DNA of 64,000 nt, taken from assembly GCA_902587545.1 (NCBI GenBank), contig CACILL010000003.1, positions 33,255 through 97,254 of the forward strand, written 5' to 3'. The notes beneath the pieces are model-generated. The model did not search any database and was not told the DNA's origin. It was given only the letters and a program-made list of their open reading frames with translations. Position 1 is the first letter of the stretch. The number at the start of each line of letters is the position of its first letter. Below are positions 63,154-64,000 of the stretch, piece by piece. The position numbers and the translations under genes were made by a program. Source of the stretch: an uncultured SAR86 cluster bacterium (GTDB lineage: Bacteria; Pseudomonadota; Gammaproteobacteria; Magnimaribacterales; AG-339-G14).

Positions 63154-64000
63154 GTGGGGAGTTATCAGTACAGGAACGATTTCTAAAGCTTTTTGCGATT
63201 CCATTAGGTATTCTAAAGAAGGCAAATTGGTAGCTGTTGCAAGCAGATCCTCCAAAAATCTAAAACACTTTTCTGATAAATATGGTGTAGATACATATGA
63301 TTCATATGACGCTTTACTGAACGATTCTTCAATAGATTCTATCTATATTGGTACTCCGCATAACAGCCATTTTGATTTGAGTCTAAAAACTCTCAGATGC
63401 GGCAAACATCTTCTGTGCGAAAAACCAATGACGATGAATTCAACTGAGGCGATGATTCTACTTAATGAAGCGAGAAGGCTTAATCTATTTTTTATGGAAG
63501 CATTTATGTATAGATGTCACCCACTTACTCATAAAATGCTTGAACTGGTTAAACAAGAATTTTCTGGCCAAGAAGTATTGATAGAATCTTCTTTTGGCTT
63601 TACTGCCGATGTTGATGAAAAACATCGACTCAAAAATCCAGAATTAGGTGGAGGGTCAATTTTAGATATAGGTTGTTATCCATTATCTATGGCTAGATTG
63701 ATTGCAGGCAGTTTAGTTGAAAATTCTTTTGCAGATCCTCTTGAAATATCTGCTTCTGGAGAACTATCTTCAAATAATATCGATTTAAACGCAAAAGCAG
63801 AGCTTGAATTTGGTTCAAAAATTAAAGCTTCAATCAAATCCGCAATTAATGAAGAATACGAAAATTCATTAAGAATTTCATCCGGAAACAAACAAATTTT
63901 TCTCAAAGAACCATGGCACTGTGGCCAATTTCAAGGTCAAAAAGCAGAAATTAAAATTTCAGAAGATAATCAAGAGAAAGTAATCGAAGTAATTGATGAT
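63146..64000 (+). CDS. Gfo/Idh/MocA family oxidoreductase (3' end outside window)
   Basis: NAD(P)-dependent sugar-type dehydrogenase. The reading frame is open from the ATG at 63146 for 285 codons to the window edge. It has the cofactor strand KWGVISTGTISKAF, ASRSSKNL and the active-site motif CEKPMTMN (Glu-Lys-Pro, residues 92-94). In the second domain FMYRCHPLTHKML and GGGSILDIGCYPL are family patterns. It is co-transcribed with the GPH symporter. Substrate unknown. Confidence 0.9.
   Translation, partial: MVKWGVISTGTISKAFCDSIRYSKEGKLVAVASRSSKNLKHFSDKYGVDTYDSYDALLNDSSIDSIYIGTPHNSHFDLSLKTLRCGKHLLCEKPMTMNSTEAMILLNEARRLNLFFMEAFMYRCHPLTHKMLELVKQEFSGQEVLIESSFGFTADVDEKHRLKNPELGGGSILDIGCYPLSMARLIAGSLVENSFADPLEISASGELSSNNIDLNAKAELEFGSKIKASIKSAINEEYENSLRISSGNKQIFLKEPWHCGQFQGQKAEIKISEDNQEKVIEVIDD

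Noticed and set aside
1..64000. CRISPR array, prophage, insertion sequence or defence system
   Set aside because: No regularly spaced repeats, transposase, integrase, phage structural or nuclease-defence genes were recognised on either strand.

Overview
The window is chromosomal DNA from a gammaproteobacterium with a small, AT-rich genome (roughly one third G+C, judged by eye). Packing is tight: most neighbouring genes overlap or abut, stop/start overlaps such as ATGA, TAATG and TTGA recur, and several genes start with TTG. Gammaproteobacterial gene orders are preserved: DUF2066/purM-purN, pgsA-hda, tig-clpP-clpX-lon-hupB-ppiD, and mltD-gloB opposite rnhA-dnaQ. With a TonB receptor, Opp-type permease, Atu/Mcc-like carboxylase and FabY-type ketosynthase, this fits an oligotrophic marine lineage such as SAR86. 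That placement is inference; no rRNA gene is present. I see no phage, insertion sequence, CRISPR array or defence island.

Layout. 1-9.2 kb: a DsbD-type disulfide reductase cut by the window edge, yqgE, nadA-nadC, an unknown lipoprotein, a serine hydrolase, then recX-dnaX-recR-dcd. 9.2-18.1 kb: DUF3108, purN, purM on the minus strand facing DUF2066-pgsA-hda, then sppA, a thioredoxin-like lipoprotein, an M23 peptidase and xseA. 18.1-25.1 kb: a DMT transporter, an AtuA-like protein and a crotonase converge on a biotin-dependent acyl-CoA carboxylase pair, probably for isoprenoid or leucine catabolism. 25.1-28.2 kb: tRNA-Val, a PhoD-like phosphatase, tRNA-Asp, panD and an SDR.

28.2-28.4 kb is the largest non-coding stretch (240 bp). 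It is GC-rich for this genome, full of inverted repeats, and ends in an intrinsic terminator that reads on the minus strand, so it probably encodes a structured RNA I cannot assign. 28.4-39.6 kb: an SLC13 transporter, patatin, gpsA, DUF4389, folE, maf, an SDR behind a good sigma70 promoter with a dyad, a FabY-like synthase divergent from an acyl-CoA synthetase, folD, tRNA-Pro, another SDR, and tRNA-Arg and tRNA-His. 39.6-48.2 kb: the proteostasis block tig-clpP-clpX-lon-hupB-ppiD, with a heat-shock-like promoter before lon, then fabI. 48.3-54.5 kb: a TonB-dependent receptor coupled to a peptide-binding lipoprotein and two Opp-type permeases, with no ATPase genes. 54.5-59.3 kb: mltD, gloB, rnhA, dnaQ, gltX and a Trm112-like protein. 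59.3-64 kb: an alkyl-sulfatase-like metallohydrolase divergent from a CoA-transferase, GPH transporter and Gfo/Idh/MocA oxidoreductase operon that runs off the window.

Most of the window is housekeeping. The points most worth a second look are the unassigned RNA at 28.2-28.4 kb, which has 13 nt complementary to the 16S anti-Shine-Dalgarno tail; an A10 tract in dnaX placed to give a gamma-like product; an Hda whose nucleotide-binding motifs are eroded; and the TonB-OppABC locus. No gap between genes exceeds 300 bp.
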